Positions 33,473 through 43,478 of a stretch of DNA of 63,620 nt are shown here, piece by piece (the stretch's first letter is position 1; every line of letters starts with the position of its first letter). The notes below the pieces were generated by a model. That model saw only the letters and a list, made by a program, of their open reading frames with translations. It did no database searches and was not told where the DNA came from. The stretch lies in assembly GCA_051649605.1 (NCBI GenBank), contig JBOFHK010000027.1, forward strand, positions 1 to 63,620, written 5' to 3'. Origin of the DNA: Brevinema_A sp051649605 (GTDB lineage Bacteria > Spirochaetota > Brevinematia > Brevinematales > Brevinemataceae). Made by a program: the position numbers and the translations under genes.

Positions 33473-33916
33473 GTGAAAGTTATTCTTTTAGAAAACATTC
33501 CTGGACTAGGGCGTGCTGGAGATATTAAAACAGTACGTGATGGTTATGGTAGAAACTATTTAATTCCTCAAAAATTAGCGGAAATGGCAACGTTGAGTCG
33601 TGAAAAATATTTAGAACGTAAAAAAGCAGCTTTGGCTAAAAAAGCTCAACTTATGTATGAATCTGCTCAAGAATTGAAAGAAAAATTGGAGCAAATTGCT
33701 TTAGTAATTCAAAAAAAATCTAGTGTTGAGGGTAAAATTTTTGGTTCTGTCACTAGTGGTGATGTTGTTACTCTGATTGCAGAGCAAGGTTTCTCTGTTG
33801 ATAAAAAACGGATTGTTATTCAACATGTAAAAACAATAGGAGACCATGTATTTCGTGTCAAATTAGATGAAGGTGTTACTGCTGATATGAAAATTACTGT
33901 CGAAAACGTTGTTTAA
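33473..33916 (+). CDS. rplI: 50S ribosomal protein L9
   Basis: This 147-residue protein has the L9 N-domain MKVILLENIPGLGRAGDIKTVRDGYGRNYLIP, the long connecting helix, and the C-domain with EGKIFGSVTSGDVV. It starts at GTG 33473 with AAGGAG nine bases upstream. L9 binds 23S rRNA near the base of the L1 stalk and helps hold the reading frame. dnaB follows after 20 bases. Its length is standard. Confidence 0.96.
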   Translation: MKVILLENIPGLGRAGDIKTVRDGYGRNYLIPQKLAEMATLSREKYLERKKAALAKKAQLMYESAQELKEKLEQIALVIQKKSSVEGKIFGSVTSGDVVTLIAEQGFSVDKKRIVIQHVKTIGDHVFRVKLDEGVTADMKITVENVV

Positions 33917-33936
33917 TAAACTTTCTGAGTATTTAT

Positions 33937-35394
33937 ATGAATGAAAAAAATATGCTTATTTCGCCTCACTCGTCTGAGGCGGAACAGGCTGTTTTAGGGG
34001 CAGCTCTTTCCAATCAACGTGCTTTATATACGATTACAGAGTCGTTACATGATTCTGATTTTTACGATCCCAGCCATCAAATTATTTTCCAATCGATTAT
34101 TACTTTAGAAAACCGTAGTCGCCCTGTTGATATTATTTCTGTTACTGATACCTTAACCAAATCTAATTCATTACAGGTCATTGGTGGGCAACATGTCTTG
34201 ATTGACTTGATAGACCGTTATGCTTCTGTTGCAAATTTAGAATACCATATTAAGACTTTAAAAGATTATTCTTTACTACGTGCTTTGATTAATGCATCTC
34301 GCCAAATTATTGATATGGCGATGAAAAGAGAAGATGAAGTTGATCATATCCTTGAAACAGCAGATAGTTTAATGTTTAATATCATCACTAAGCGAGAGAC
34401 TTCTGAATATCATCGTCTCAGTGAATACATTAGTCGTGCTTTAGAAATGATTCGGCAAAGAGAGGCATCAGGGCATTCTCTTATGGGAATCCCCACGGGT
34501 TATCCCGATATTGATGAGCTAACTAATGGTTTATCTCGCGGAGCATTAATTGTTTTAGCTGCTCGTGCAGGAATGGGAAAAACAGCTTTTGCATTAAATA
34601 TTGCTCGTAAATTTTTGCATACGATCCCCCAAGATCAAGATAATAAATGCGGTGTCTTAATTTTTTCTTTGGAGATGACGGGAGAGGAGCTAGCGATGCG
34701 GTTGCTTTCTGCTGAATCAAAAGTCCCATTAGAAAAAATTAGTAAAGCTCAAATGAATGAAGATGAAACTACTTATCTATTAAATGCTGCAAGAGACCTT
34801 GATCCTCTTAATATCATTATTGACGATACGGGGAATATCCCTCTTAACACTCTTAGAGCTCGTGCTAGGAATATTATGAGGAAATATCCTTACCAATTAA
34901 TGATTATTGATCATCTTCAAATTATTTCTTTAGGGAATTCCTATAACAATAATCGTTACCAAATGCTCACCCAAATTACAGGGACTTTAAAAGCTTTAGC
35001 CAAAGAATTAGGGATTGCGATTATTGCATTATCTCAACTTTCTCGTGGTGTCGAATCGCGTGCCGATAAAACTCCACAGTTAGCAGATTTAAGAGAGTCA
35101 GGATCTATTGAACAAGATGCAGATATTGTGGCAATGCTTTATCGTGAAGATTATTATGAACGGGATAATACCAATGATAGTGCAAAAGGTATTATCGAGC
35201 TTAATTTTGTGAAGCATAGAAATGGGCGGACGGATATGATCCCTTTGCGATTTTTTGGAGAAACAATGCGTTTTGAAAGCCTTGATAAAAATGCCCAGCA
35301 AGAATATAAAAACTATAAAGGGCATAAGGATGTACCACAAAAAACCTATCAAGATTCTTATCAGAAAAACTCTTATAATGAACCACCATTTTGA
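33937..35394 (+). CDS. dnaB: Replicative DNA helicase DnaB
   Basis: This 485-residue helicase has an N-terminal primase-binding domain (SSEAEQAVLGAALSN). The RecA-like motor has Walker A AARAGMGKTAFALNIA, GVLIFSLEMTGEELAMRLLS, Walker B LMIIDHLQII, and the LSQLSRGVESRADKTPQLADLRESGSIEQDAD region. It unwinds DNA ahead of the fork as a hexamer. The Gln/Lys/Tyr-rich end is lineage-specific. No intein is present. It lies last in the rpsF operon, as in many spirochaetes. Confidence 0.96.
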   Translation: MNEKNMLISPHSSEAEQAVLGAALSNQRALYTITESLHDSDFYDPSHQIIFQSIITLENRSRPVDIISVTDTLTKSNSLQVIGGQHVLIDLIDRYASVANLEYHIKTLKDYSLLRALINASRQIIDMAMKREDEVDHILETADSLMFNIITKRETSEYHRLSEYISRALEMIRQREASGHSLMGIPTGYPDIDELTNGLSRGALIVLAARAGMGKTAFALNIARKFLHTIPQDQDNKCGVLIFSLEMTGEELAMRLLSAESKVPLEKISKAQMNEDETTYLLNAARDLDPLNIIIDDTGNIPLNTLRARARNIMRKYPYQLMIIDHLQIISLGNSYNNNRYQMLTQITGTLKALAKELGIAIIALSQLSRGVESRADKTPQLADLRESGSIEQDADIVAMLYREDYYERDNTNDSAKGIIELNFVKHRNGRTDMIPLRFFGETMRFESLDKNAQQEYKNYKGHKDVPQKTYQDSYQKNSYNEPPF

Positions 35395-35505
35395 GAGCCA
35401 TTAAAGATAAGTGAAAGTTAACAATATCAAAGAAGAAATATAGACGACGTGTGTGAGATCGGTTCAAAATGCGATAAGTAAACGTTAATAATAAAGAGGG
35501 CTTGT

Positions 35506-36273
35506 ATGACAAAAAAACAACAATGGATGAACAACATCACCGAACTCGGGGAATTTGGATCTTATACAATGCGTATTATTAAAGGTTTTCCAACGGTGAT
35601 GAAATATCATAGGGAGTTTCTTTTACAGATAGTACATGTAGGAATTTCAGCGATGCCTATTATAGGGATTACAGCTTTTTTCATGGGAGCTATTACAGGT
35701 ATTCAAATGGGTGGAGCGATAAACTATGTGATTAGCGGGTCGGCATCTTTGGTCAGTGGTGGCGTGATTATTGCTTTGGTCAGAGAGATGATCCCTGTGT
35801 TAACAGCTTTGGTTGTGGTGAGTCGTATTTGTTCTTCCGTAACAGCCGAAATTGGTTCTATGGTGGTAACAGAGCAAGTTGATGCATTGAGAGTAATGTC
35901 TGTTAATCCTGAAGAATTTATCGGTGTCCCTAGAGTATTAACAGGAGTATTGATTGTACCAATGATGGGAACAATTGCTATTATTATTGGAATTTTGGGG
36001 GCTTGGATAGCAATGGTCTTGATTCATGGAGTACCGACTTATTCTTTTTTTCAAAATGGGTTATCTATTTTGATTTTACGTTTTTATGTGGAATCGTTTT
36101 TTAAATTAACCTTGTTTGGTTTAATCCTTTTATTAATAGCAACATTTTATGGATTTCGTACGATTGGTGGCTCAGTAGGGGTGGGAAACTCAACAGTTAA
36201 AGCGGTAGTTGTAGGGACTTTTACAACTATTTTGGTTGATTATGTAGCAGGGACATTTTTCTTAATGTTATAA
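35506..36273 (+). CDS. mlaE: MlaE-type ABC permease for lipid transport
   Basis: This 255-residue membrane protein belongs to the MlaE/YrbE family: VGISAMPIIGITAFFMGAITGIQ, LVREMIPVLTALVVVSRICSSVTAEIGSMVVTEQVDALRVM, and about five to six helices. It forms the inner-membrane core of a phospholipid transporter linking the inner and outer membranes. The ATPase and MCE-domain genes follow, so this is an mlaEFD set. No mlaB, mlaC or mlaA is adjacent. The coupling-helix region EQVDALRVM is intact. Confidence 0.9.
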   Translation: MTKKQQWMNNITELGEFGSYTMRIIKGFPTVMKYHREFLLQIVHVGISAMPIIGITAFFMGAITGIQMGGAINYVISGSASLVSGGVIIALVREMIPVLTALVVVSRICSSVTAEIGSMVVTEQVDALRVMSVNPEEFIGVPRVLTGVLIVPMMGTIAIIIGILGAWIAMVLIHGVPTYSFFQNGLSILILRFYVESFFKLTLFGLILLLIATFYGFRTIGGSVGVGNSTVKAVVVGTFTTILVDYVAGTFFLML

Positions 36274-36283
36274 GCAGGTGAAG

Positions 36284-37039
36284 ATGATAAATATTATAGA
36301 AGTAAGAAATCTAACAAAAAAATTACGGGATCGCTATGTATTACATGATCTCAGTCTCGATATTAGAGAAGGAGAGACTTTTGTTTTGGTTGGTAAGAGT
36401 GGATCGGGTAAAAGTGTTTTATTAAAACATTTAACAGGATTAATGTACCCAGACACGGGAGTTGTGAAAATTAAAAACTTGGATATGAGCGAAGCTTCAG
36501 AGCAACAATGGTATGATATTCGTTCTTCTATAGGAATGCTTTTTCAAAATGGAGCAATTTTTGATTCTTTGACCGTTGGTCAGAATGTCTTATTTGCATT
36601 AGATAATCTCAATCCTCATATGACAGAAAAAGAAAAAAACGAGAGAATTTCTTATTGTTTGGAAGTTGTTGGGTTAAAAGATTTGGAAAACACCATGCCT
36701 TCCGAGCTATCTGGGGGGATGAGAAAAAGAGCAGCTTTGGCGCGTTCCATTGCGACGAATCCAGAAATTTTATTATTTGATGAACCTACGACAGGTTTAG
36801 ATCCTATTATGACGGCTTTGGTCGATGAGTTAATTATGGATGTAAAAAAACACTTAGGAACAACATTCCTTGTGGTAACTCATGATATGGCGAGTGCTAA
36901 AAGAGTTGCCGATCGAATTGGTTTATTATTTAATGGGAAGATTATTTTTTTGGGTACGGTACAAGAATTGGAACAAACGACTAACCCTTATATGCTTCAA
37001 TTCTTAGAAGGGCAACCTCATGGCCCAATGACAGATTGA
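36284..37039 (+). CDS. mlaF: MlaF-type ABC ATPase
   Basis: This is an approximately 251-residue ATPase with Walker A GKSGSGKSV, Q-loop LFQNGAIFDSLTV, signature ELSGGMRKRAALARSIA and Walker B ILLFDEPTTGLDP. The motif FQNGAxFDSLTV and GGMRKR are typical of MlaF rather than sugar or peptide importers. I prefer ATG 36284, with AGGTGA six bases upstream, over GTG 36278. It powers the MlaE permease encoded just before and is followed by mlaD. Confidence 0.92.
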   Translation: MINIIEVRNLTKKLRDRYVLHDLSLDIREGETFVLVGKSGSGKSVLLKHLTGLMYPDTGVVKIKNLDMSEASEQQWYDIRSSIGMLFQNGAIFDSLTVGQNVLFALDNLNPHMTEKEKNERISYCLEVVGLKDLENTMPSELSGGMRKRAALARSIATNPEILLFDEPTTGLDPIMTALVDELIMDVKKHLGTTFLVVTHDMASAKRVADRIGLLFNGKIIFLGTVQELEQTTNPYMLQFLEGQPHGPMTD

Positions 37040-37061
37040 AAAAGAGACTAAAGAGGTATTT

Positions 37062-37916
37062 ATGGCTAACACAATTAGAAAAACTCCTAATTACTTGTTA
37101 ATAGGGATTTTTATGGCTATTGGAATATTTGCTATTTTAGTAAGTGTTGTCTTTGCTGATAAATTAATTACGAAAATTCGAGGAGGATACCCTCTATATA
37201 TTCGATTTCACAACTTGGATGGACTAGTTGTAGGTTCAAAGGTAATTGTTGGATCTGGGAAAGAAATTGGGCTTGTCGAAGAAATATCGCTCGATGGAAC
37301 TTTTTTGCTGGTAACAATTTTTATTGATAAGCAGTACAAACTTAATAAAGATGTACGATTTGAGATTTTCTCAACAAGTTTTGTTGGAGGTAAATACCTT
37401 GCTATAGAAAATTATACAGGTGTTGCACCCTATTTAGAAAAAGGAGCAACCATAGAAGGGGTAAGTCCTATTTCTATTAATTCTATTATGGGTACTTTTG
37501 GGAAAATTTTTGCTACAGGTACTGATGAAGGGGTTGCTGTTGGAGTGATAGGGATTATTACTTCTATTAACGATGTGGTTGCAATGATAGATACTATTCT
37601 AAAAGATAATCGTACAAATATTAATCAAACAATAGGGAATATTGCCCAAGCTTCTCAGCATTTAAATACAACGATGGCTAATATTGATCGTAAATTAGGA
37701 ATGGTGAGCGATCAGGAGTTTAGGCAGATACTAAATGATACAAAAAGTAGCTTAAAAAATTTAGAACTTTTTCTTGAAGATATTAATTCTGAAAATGCTC
37801 CTCTAGCCATCTTAAAAGATCCTAAGATTACTCAAAGTATTAGAACTATTATTACGAATCTTGAAGAAACAACAGAACGGGTAAAAGCGAAGCCAAGTTT
37901 GCTCTTGCGTAGCTAA
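37062..37916 (+). CDS. mlaD: MlaD-type MCE-domain protein
   Basis: This 284-residue protein is anchored by one N-terminal helix (about 10-33, LLIGIFMAIGIFAILVSVVFA). The MCE domain at about 40-118 has YIRFHNLDGLVVGSKVIVGSGKEIGLVEEI and FEIFSTSFVGGKYLAIE. The C-terminal half is helical (DRKLGMVSDQEFRQILNDTKSSLKNLELFL). It would form a periplasmic ring that passes lipids from MlaE. Its length and C-terminal helices are those of longer MlaD or PqiB-like proteins. Operon position supports the call. Confidence 0.88.
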   Translation: MANTIRKTPNYLLIGIFMAIGIFAILVSVVFADKLITKIRGGYPLYIRFHNLDGLVVGSKVIVGSGKEIGLVEEISLDGTFLLVTIFIDKQYKLNKDVRFEIFSTSFVGGKYLAIENYTGVAPYLEKGATIEGVSPISINSIMGTFGKIFATGTDEGVAVGVIGIITSINDVVAMIDTILKDNRTNINQTIGNIAQASQHLNTTMANIDRKLGMVSDQEFRQILNDTKSSLKNLELFLEDINSENAPLAILKDPKITQSIRTIITNLEETTERVKAKPSLLLRS

Positions 37917-38000
37917 AAATTAGATAATAAAAAACTAGTAGTCTTTGGGTAACGCTATAATTACTTTATGGACTTAAATATATATTTAGGAGTATATAAT

Positions 38001-39098
38001 ATGATCCCTTTTATTGATTTACAGGCACAATACCAAGCATATAAAAAAGATATTGATGAACGGATTCAAAATGTATTAGTCCGAAATGATTTTATTATGG
38101 GCAAAGATGTCAAAGAGTTAGAAGAATGGATGAGTAAATATACAGGTACTCATGCTGTTGCAGTTTCCTCTGGGACTGATGCATTAATGATCCCACTTTA
38201 TGCAATGAATTTACAAGAAGGTGATGAGATTATCACAACCCCATTTACATTTTTTGCGACTGCTGAGATTATTGCTTTTCTTAAGCTAACTCCCGTCTTT
38301 GTTGATATTGATGCTAAAACTTGTAATATCGATATTTCCAAGATTGAACAAGCTATTACTCCGCGGACAAAGGGGATTATTTCAGTATCTCTTTATGGAC
38401 AAACTCCCGATCTAGATAAAATAAACGAAATTGCTCAAAAATACCATATTTTTCATTTAGAAGATGCAGCTCAAAGTTTTGGAGCGATCTATAAAGGTGA
38501 AAAATCTTGTAGTATTACCGAAATAAGTGCTACTTCTTTTTTCCCAGCTAAGCCTTTGGGAACATATGGCGACGGGGGAATGATGTTTTTTAAAGACGAA
38601 AATTTTGCAAAAAAATGTGCTAGTATCCTCAATCAAGGTCAGTCTGTACGATATTCTCACCAATATGTAGGAGTAAATGCCCGTTTTGACACGATAAAAG
38701 CAGCGGTTCTGATGGCAAAGTTACCTTACTATGAGCAAGAACTCCAAAAACGAGAACAAATTGCAGAAAAATATACAAAATCTTTCCAAGGGACTACCAT
38801 TCAACCCCTAAAACGGGAACAGTTTACCGATAGACACGTTTGGGCACAGTATACAGTTACGGTAGATCAAAGGGATAAAGTTCATCAATTACTCCAAGAA
38901 AAAGGGATTCCCACCGCAATCCATTATCCTAAACCTTTGCATATGCAACCTGCTTTAGAATATTTAGAGATTAATTCAATGCCTATCGCCGAAAAAATGT
39001 CTCAATCGGTGTTGAGTTTACCGATGTATCCCTTTTTACCTGAAGAATCACAAGATTTTATTATTCATAATATATTAGATATTGTGAATTCTTTCTAA
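38001..39098 (+). CDS. DegT/DnrJ/EryC1-family sugar aminotransferase
   Basis: This 365-residue PLP enzyme has VAVSSGTDALMIPLYAMNLQEGDEIITTPFTFFATAEII, HLEDAAQSFGAIYKGEKS, the PLP lysine in SFFPAKPLGTYGDGGMM, and QYVGVNARFDTIKAAVL. I take ATG 38001, with AGGAG eight bases upstream, over the in-frame start at 37968. Enzymes of this family transaminate keto-sugar nucleotides for surface glycans; the WbpE type (3-amino-glucuronate) is a reasonable guess. No other glycan gene is nearby, so the exact product is open. Confidence 0.85.
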   Translation: MIPFIDLQAQYQAYKKDIDERIQNVLVRNDFIMGKDVKELEEWMSKYTGTHAVAVSSGTDALMIPLYAMNLQEGDEIITTPFTFFATAEIIAFLKLTPVFVDIDAKTCNIDISKIEQAITPRTKGIISVSLYGQTPDLDKINEIAQKYHIFHLEDAAQSFGAIYKGEKSCSITEISATSFFPAKPLGTYGDGGMMFFKDENFAKKCASILNQGQSVRYSHQYVGVNARFDTIKAAVLMAKLPYYEQELQKREQIAEKYTKSFQGTTIQPLKREQFTDRHVWAQYTVTVDQRDKVHQLLQEKGIPTAIHYPKPLHMQPALEYLEINSMPIAEKMSQSVLSLPMYPFLPEESQDFIIHNILDIVNSF

Positions 39099-39106
39099 GA
39101 GGTTAT

Positions 39107-40345
39107 ATGGGTACAGGAAGTTTAATACTATTGATTTTGGTGCTACTCTTCATAGGGATGTCTGCCTTTTTTTCAGGTTCAGAAACAGCATTTTTTTCTT
39201 TAGATGAATTAAAAATACGATTATTTAAATCACATGATGTGCGTATTATCCGAAAGTTATTAAAACAAGCAACGTTACTATTAGTTGTTTTACTCATTTT
39301 AAATACAACAACTAATATTATTTTGACAACGGTATTAGAAACATTTTTTAAAACCTTAGGTTTTAATTTTAATCTTATTCAATCAACAATTGTCGTATCA
39401 GGTCTTATCATTCTCTTTGGAGAAATATTACCCAAATCTTTTGCTAGTGCGCAAAATACACTCATGATTCCTACAATTTTACCAATTTTAGAATTTCTTT
39501 TTAAAATATTATCACGTATTGCTCAGCCTATTCATAATTTAGCAGATTGGCTCACTTCAAAATTTGCCCATTTACTGCCAGATGTGGAGAGTCGAGAAGA
39601 CCGTAGACAAGCATTATACAATATTGTATCTCGGGGACAATTTTTAAAAGTAGAAGAAAAAATTCTTATTGGAAGGATTTTATCACTTGCAGAGCGTAAA
39701 GTAACAGCGGTAATGACACCGCGTCCTCGTGTGTTTTCTATGAAATCGGATGCAAGTTTATTAGAACTCAAAGAAGGATTACTACAAGAACAGCATAGTA
39801 AAATCCCTGTTTATAAAGATCAAGATAGTAATGTGATAGGAGTGATTTTTTTTGAAGATATTGCAGTTCAGTTTCGGGATCATTTTAATTTGGATCATGC
39901 GGTATCCGAATATATCCGCCCCATGTATTTTGTTCCAGAATCAAAAACGCTGGGTTCTTTATTAGAAGACTTTAAATCAAAAAATATTCATATGGCAGGA
40001 ATTGCTGATGAATATGGAGAATTCTTAGGGCTTGTTACCCTTAGTGATATTATGGGGGAATTAGTTGGAGAAGTAGTTGATGAAGATTTTAATGAATCTG
40101 ATATTGCTCAACAACTTCCCAATCGGTATATTGTTAAAGGGGAAGTCTCTTTGATTGATTTCAACGAAAAATTCTCAACCAATCTTAATAGCGATGAATA
40201 TGAAACAATTGCTGGATTTCTTATAGAACAAGTTGGAGGTCTTCCTCCCCTCTATTATACTTTTGAAAATGAACGCTTAGTGATTACGGTACGAGAGCGA
40301 ACAGCGACAAAAATTGAAAGCTTATCAGTGAGGTCGAAATCATGA
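39107..40345 (+). CDS. CNNM/CorC-type membrane protein with CBS pair (first copy)
   Basis: This 412-residue protein has an N-terminal DUF21/CNNM membrane domain (SAFFSGSETAFFSLDELKIRL, with three to four helices and ILFGEILPKSFAS). A CBS pair follows (MTPRPRVFSM, HSKIPVYKDQDSNVIGVIFFEDI, MAGIADEYGEFLGLVTLSDIMGELVGEV) and then a C-terminal CorC_HlyC domain. These proteins are linked to magnesium or cobalt efflux and ion homeostasis. The next gene is a related copy that overlaps by four bases, so they may form a pair. The substrate is not proven. Confidence 0.85.
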   Translation: MGTGSLILLILVLLFIGMSAFFSGSETAFFSLDELKIRLFKSHDVRIIRKLLKQATLLLVVLLILNTTTNIILTTVLETFFKTLGFNFNLIQSTIVVSGLIILFGEILPKSFASAQNTLMIPTILPILEFLFKILSRIAQPIHNLADWLTSKFAHLLPDVESREDRRQALYNIVSRGQFLKVEEKILIGRILSLAERKVTAVMTPRPRVFSMKSDASLLELKEGLLQEQHSKIPVYKDQDSNVIGVIFFEDIAVQFRDHFNLDHAVSEYIRPMYFVPESKTLGSLLEDFKSKNIHMAGIADEYGEFLGLVTLSDIMGELVGEVVDEDFNESDIAQQLPNRYIVKGEVSLIDFNEKFSTNLNSDEYETIAGFLIEQVGGLPPLYYTFENERLVITVRERTATKIESLSVRSKS

Positions 40346-41619
40346 TAGAATTTATATCGGCGATTGATAAGGATTTAGCGTTAATATATTTTTTATATTC
40401 AGTATTGAATTTTTGTTTGAGTGGTTTTTTTGGTTGCAGTGAAACTGTTTTTTTATCGTTAAACCGTATCCTTCTCTATGCTCGTCAAAATAAAGGTGAG
40501 TTTACCGCTAAAATTCTTATTTATCTTGTGGAACGCTCCTCTCAATTTTTAACAGGGATTGTTATTCTCAATAATGTTACCTTGATTCTCAGCACCCTAT
40601 TTATGTCAAAAATGTTTATTGAAGCTTTTCATGTTCCTATTTTTTGGGTTCCTTTATGGACAACATTGGTGATGACTCCCTTTATCTTAATCTTTGCTGA
40701 AGTTCTACCCAAGGCTTTAGGGCATCCTTTTGCTGATATATTAGCGGGACGTTTTGCTTATCTATGGATAATCTTGTATATTGTAATGTACCCTTTTGCT
40801 TGGTGTTTGAGAAAAACTGCAATAGGATTTTCTTATCTTTTTGGTTTCCATGAAAAAGTTGAACAAGGTATGGCACAGAATGAATTTCAAGGTCTTTTAG
40901 ATATTTCTCTTAAAAGTGGAGCATTAAATACTGGGGAAAGAGAATTTATTAATAATGTGCTTGAGTTTCGAGAAGTTCAGGCGAATGAAGCAATGACACC
41001 TCTTTCTCAATTAGTGTGTATCGAAAAAACTCAAACAGTACACCTCGCTTTAGATTTGATGAAAGAACATCAAGTATCGATAATACCTGTTTATAATTCT
41101 CGTATTGATGATCCCATTGGTTGGATTCGGACAAAAGATTTAATTAATGCTCATGCCCAAGATATGGTAGAAAAATATGTTATTGCTGCGTTTTTTGTTC
41201 CTGAGACTGCTTATTTAGAAAAAGTGTTAATTCAAATGCAAAAACAGAATATGCCCTTAGCGTTTGTTGCTGATGAATACGGGGGGATTGTTGGAGTATT
41301 GAGAGTGGAAGATATTGTTTCGGAGATTGTGGGAGAGGTTATCGAAGATGGTGATATTGAGTTCAAAACCCTTACTGATGGAACAATTTTAGCTTATGGA
41401 TTATGTGATATTGATGACCTTTTTGAAGAATTAAAATTAGATACTTCATCATTAGACTCAAAAACGTTGAGTGGATTTATTATGGAAGAACTAGGGAGAA
41501 TGCCAAGAGAAGGAGATATAGTATTTAAACGCCCTTGGTATTTTGAAATTCTTACTCTTCAAGGAAGAAGGGTTCATGAGGTCTTAATCAAAAAGAATTT
41601 AAAAAAAGCTCAGAATTAA
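40342..41619 (+). CDS. CNNM/CorC-type membrane protein with CBS pair (second copy)
   Basis: This 425-residue protein has the same plan as its neighbour: FFGCSETVFLSLNRILLYA and ILIFAEVLPKALGHPF in the membrane domain, CBS regions with MTPLSQLVCIEKT, SIIPVYNSRIDDPIGWIRTKDLI and ADEYGGIVGVLRVEDIVSEIVGEV, and a CorC_HlyC end. The ATGA overlap with the first copy implies coupled translation and possibly a heteromeric complex. The copies are well diverged, so this is an old duplication. The RNA methyltransferase gene follows after 17 bases. Confidence 0.85.
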   Translation: MIEFISAIDKDLALIYFLYSVLNFCLSGFFGCSETVFLSLNRILLYARQNKGEFTAKILIYLVERSSQFLTGIVILNNVTLILSTLFMSKMFIEAFHVPIFWVPLWTTLVMTPFILIFAEVLPKALGHPFADILAGRFAYLWIILYIVMYPFAWCLRKTAIGFSYLFGFHEKVEQGMAQNEFQGLLDISLKSGALNTGEREFINNVLEFREVQANEAMTPLSQLVCIEKTQTVHLALDLMKEHQVSIIPVYNSRIDDPIGWIRTKDLINAHAQDMVEKYVIAAFFVPETAYLEKVLIQMQKQNMPLAFVADEYGGIVGVLRVEDIVSEIVGEVIEDGDIEFKTLTDGTILAYGLCDIDDLFEELKLDTSSLDSKTLSGFIMEELGRMPREGDIVFKRPWYFEILTLQGRRVHEVLIKKNLKKAQN

Positions 41620-41636
41620 AGTGGGGATTTAGTTTA

Positions 41637-42869
41637 ATGGAATTTAGTGGAAAAGAATCACGGCGTTTAAAAGCAGTAGAACGAGAAGAGATTGTTCGTA
41701 TCGATCGATTTGTAGGGGAAGGTCCCGCTTTGGCCTATGATTCTCAAGGGAAAGTACTTTTTGTCCGTTATGTTCTTCCTGGGGAACTTGTTAGAGTAAA
41801 AATCTATAAAGAAGCAACGGACTATGCAATGGCAGATCCTTTAGAAATTATAGAAACTTCTCCTCTTCGATGTTCTGCTCCTTGTGAGTATTTCTCCTTA
41901 TGTGGGGGTTGTGATTATCAGATGACGAATTATGAGAATCAGATTCTTATTAAAAAATCTTTAGTTGAAGAAACTTTCCGTCGTATTTCAGGTATTAATT
42001 TTCCACTGACAGATATTCTTCGCTCTCCGAAACAGTTAAATTATCGTAATAATATGACCTATAAAGTTAATCCACGAAGAGAATTAATCGGATTTTTTCG
42101 TAAAGATTCCAAATCGATTGTTGATATTCATCAATGTGCCTTGGAAATGCCTATCATTTCGCAGGCACTACAATCAATGAAAAATCAGCATCGTGAAGGA
42201 TTAGAAGAGTATCCTTTCCCCAAGCATAATTTTAAGGTGAGAGCTACTACTGCGGATGAAATAGGAGTTTATTGGGTTCCCTCTAAAGAATATCAAGACC
42301 GAGCGGTGTATGAAACGATTACCGTAGGCAACCATCATATTAAATATAAAATTTCTAAAGATAGTTTTTTTCAAGTTAACCCTTATTTAGTGCCTTTGTG
42401 GCTTGAAAAGATCATTTCTTTTCTCGATCAAGAAAAAAATGAAAAAATTGTTGATCTCTATTGTGGTATTGGGTTAATTACCTTATTTGTTTCTTTTTAT
42501 GCTCGAGAGACAATTGGTGTTGAAATTGCCAAATCATCGGTAGAAGATGCAAAACACAATCAAGAAATTAATCACATTACTTCTAATGTAACCTTTATGC
42601 TTGGAGATGCGGGAGCATGCCTAAAGCAAATAGGTGGAGCAGATGTTATTATTGTTGATCCTCCAAGAGCTGGTATGGATGAGGTAACTCGTGATCTTCT
42701 TTTAGAATATCTTCCTAAAAAAATTATTTACTCTTCCTGTAAAGCATCAACGATGGCTCGAGATATAGGAATCTTGTTAGATAAATACGAATTAAAAGAA
42801 TTATATTTAGTAGATATGTTTCCACAAACACACCATGTTGAGTTGCTAAGTTTGTTGGAACTTAGGTAA
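41637..42869 (+). CDS. TrmA/RlmD-family RNA m5U methyltransferase
   Basis: This 410-residue protein has an N-terminal TRAM-like region (IVRIDRFVGEGPALAYDSQG), the 4Fe-4S motif CSAPCEYFSLCGGCDYQ, the SAM-binding VDLYCGIGLITLF, DPPRAGMDEVTRDLL, and the nucleophile in YSSCKASTMARDI. It makes 5-methyluridine in tRNA (position 54) or 23S rRNA (positions 747 or 1939). Which of these cannot be told from sequence. It lies just downstream of the two CNNM genes, but no functional link is evident. Confidence 0.88.
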   Translation: MEFSGKESRRLKAVEREEIVRIDRFVGEGPALAYDSQGKVLFVRYVLPGELVRVKIYKEATDYAMADPLEIIETSPLRCSAPCEYFSLCGGCDYQMTNYENQILIKKSLVEETFRRISGINFPLTDILRSPKQLNYRNNMTYKVNPRRELIGFFRKDSKSIVDIHQCALEMPIISQALQSMKNQHREGLEEYPFPKHNFKVRATTADEIGVYWVPSKEYQDRAVYETITVGNHHIKYKISKDSFFQVNPYLVPLWLEKIISFLDQEKNEKIVDLYCGIGLITLFVSFYARETIGVEIAKSSVEDAKHNQEINHITSNVTFMLGDAGACLKQIGGADVIIVDPPRAGMDEVTRDLLLEYLPKKIIYSSCKASTMARDIGILLDKYELKELYLVDMFPQTHHVELLSLLELR

Positions 42870-42889
42870 TCTTTAACAAAGAGGCTCTA

Positions 42890-43478
42890 TGCTTCAAGAA
42901 AACACCCCTACAACTTATACGGAAGACTTATTTTACGAAAATTTCATCAAAAAGAAACAGATTAACTTTTTGAACTTCTTAGTGATCAAAAAGTTAATCT
43001 GTTTCTTCCGTGGTTTCCTTTGAACGCCTTATCTGAGGCAGAAATTTTTCTTGAACAACACTTCTTATCTTATTATCGGCTTGCTTCAAGTTATCGATAT
43101 GCAATTTTTCAGAAAACTGATGACAAAGCGATCGGTTATGTTTGGTTATCCAACCAAGAGAACTATGATTTAGGTTATGCTCTTAAAAAAGAATTTTGGT
43201 CTCAAGGTATTGTTACAGAGGCAGTTCAGGCAATATTAGATCGAATAAAACAATCCTCTTATCTCTATATTACTGCAACTTATGATGTTAACAATCCTGC
43301 TAGCGGGGAAGTAATGAAAAAATTAGGAATGTGTTATCAATATTCCTACCTAGAAAAAGTTTACCCTAAAAATACGTTCATTGTCTTTAGACTGTACCAA
43401 TTAAACTTAGATGGTAATGAGAAACGAATATATCAACAATATCAGAATCGATATCCTTATTTTATTGAACGTGTTTGA
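42890..43478 (+). pseudogene. GNAT acetyltransferase, RimJ/RimL-like, with 5' frameshift and nonsense codon
   Basis: ATG 42890 after AAAGAGG starts a family-like N-terminus (MLQENTPTTYTEDL). One base is missing near 42930, and the homologous continuation LRKFHQKETD lies in another frame, where TAA 42963-42965 replaces an expected CAA (ETDQLFELLSDQKV). From there the frame is open to 43478, with FLPWFPLNALSEAEIF, AIGYVWLSNQENYDLGYALKKEFWSQGIVTEA and NPASGEVMKKLG typical of this GNAT group. An internal start at 43020 would lack the first beta strand and helix. Two independent lesions mark it as decayed. Confidence 0.8.

Noticed and set aside
39107..41619. The two CNNM genes as haemolysins
   Set aside because: The HlyC-like label comes from the shared C-terminal domain; the CBS and DUF21 domains indicate ion-homeostasis proteins.
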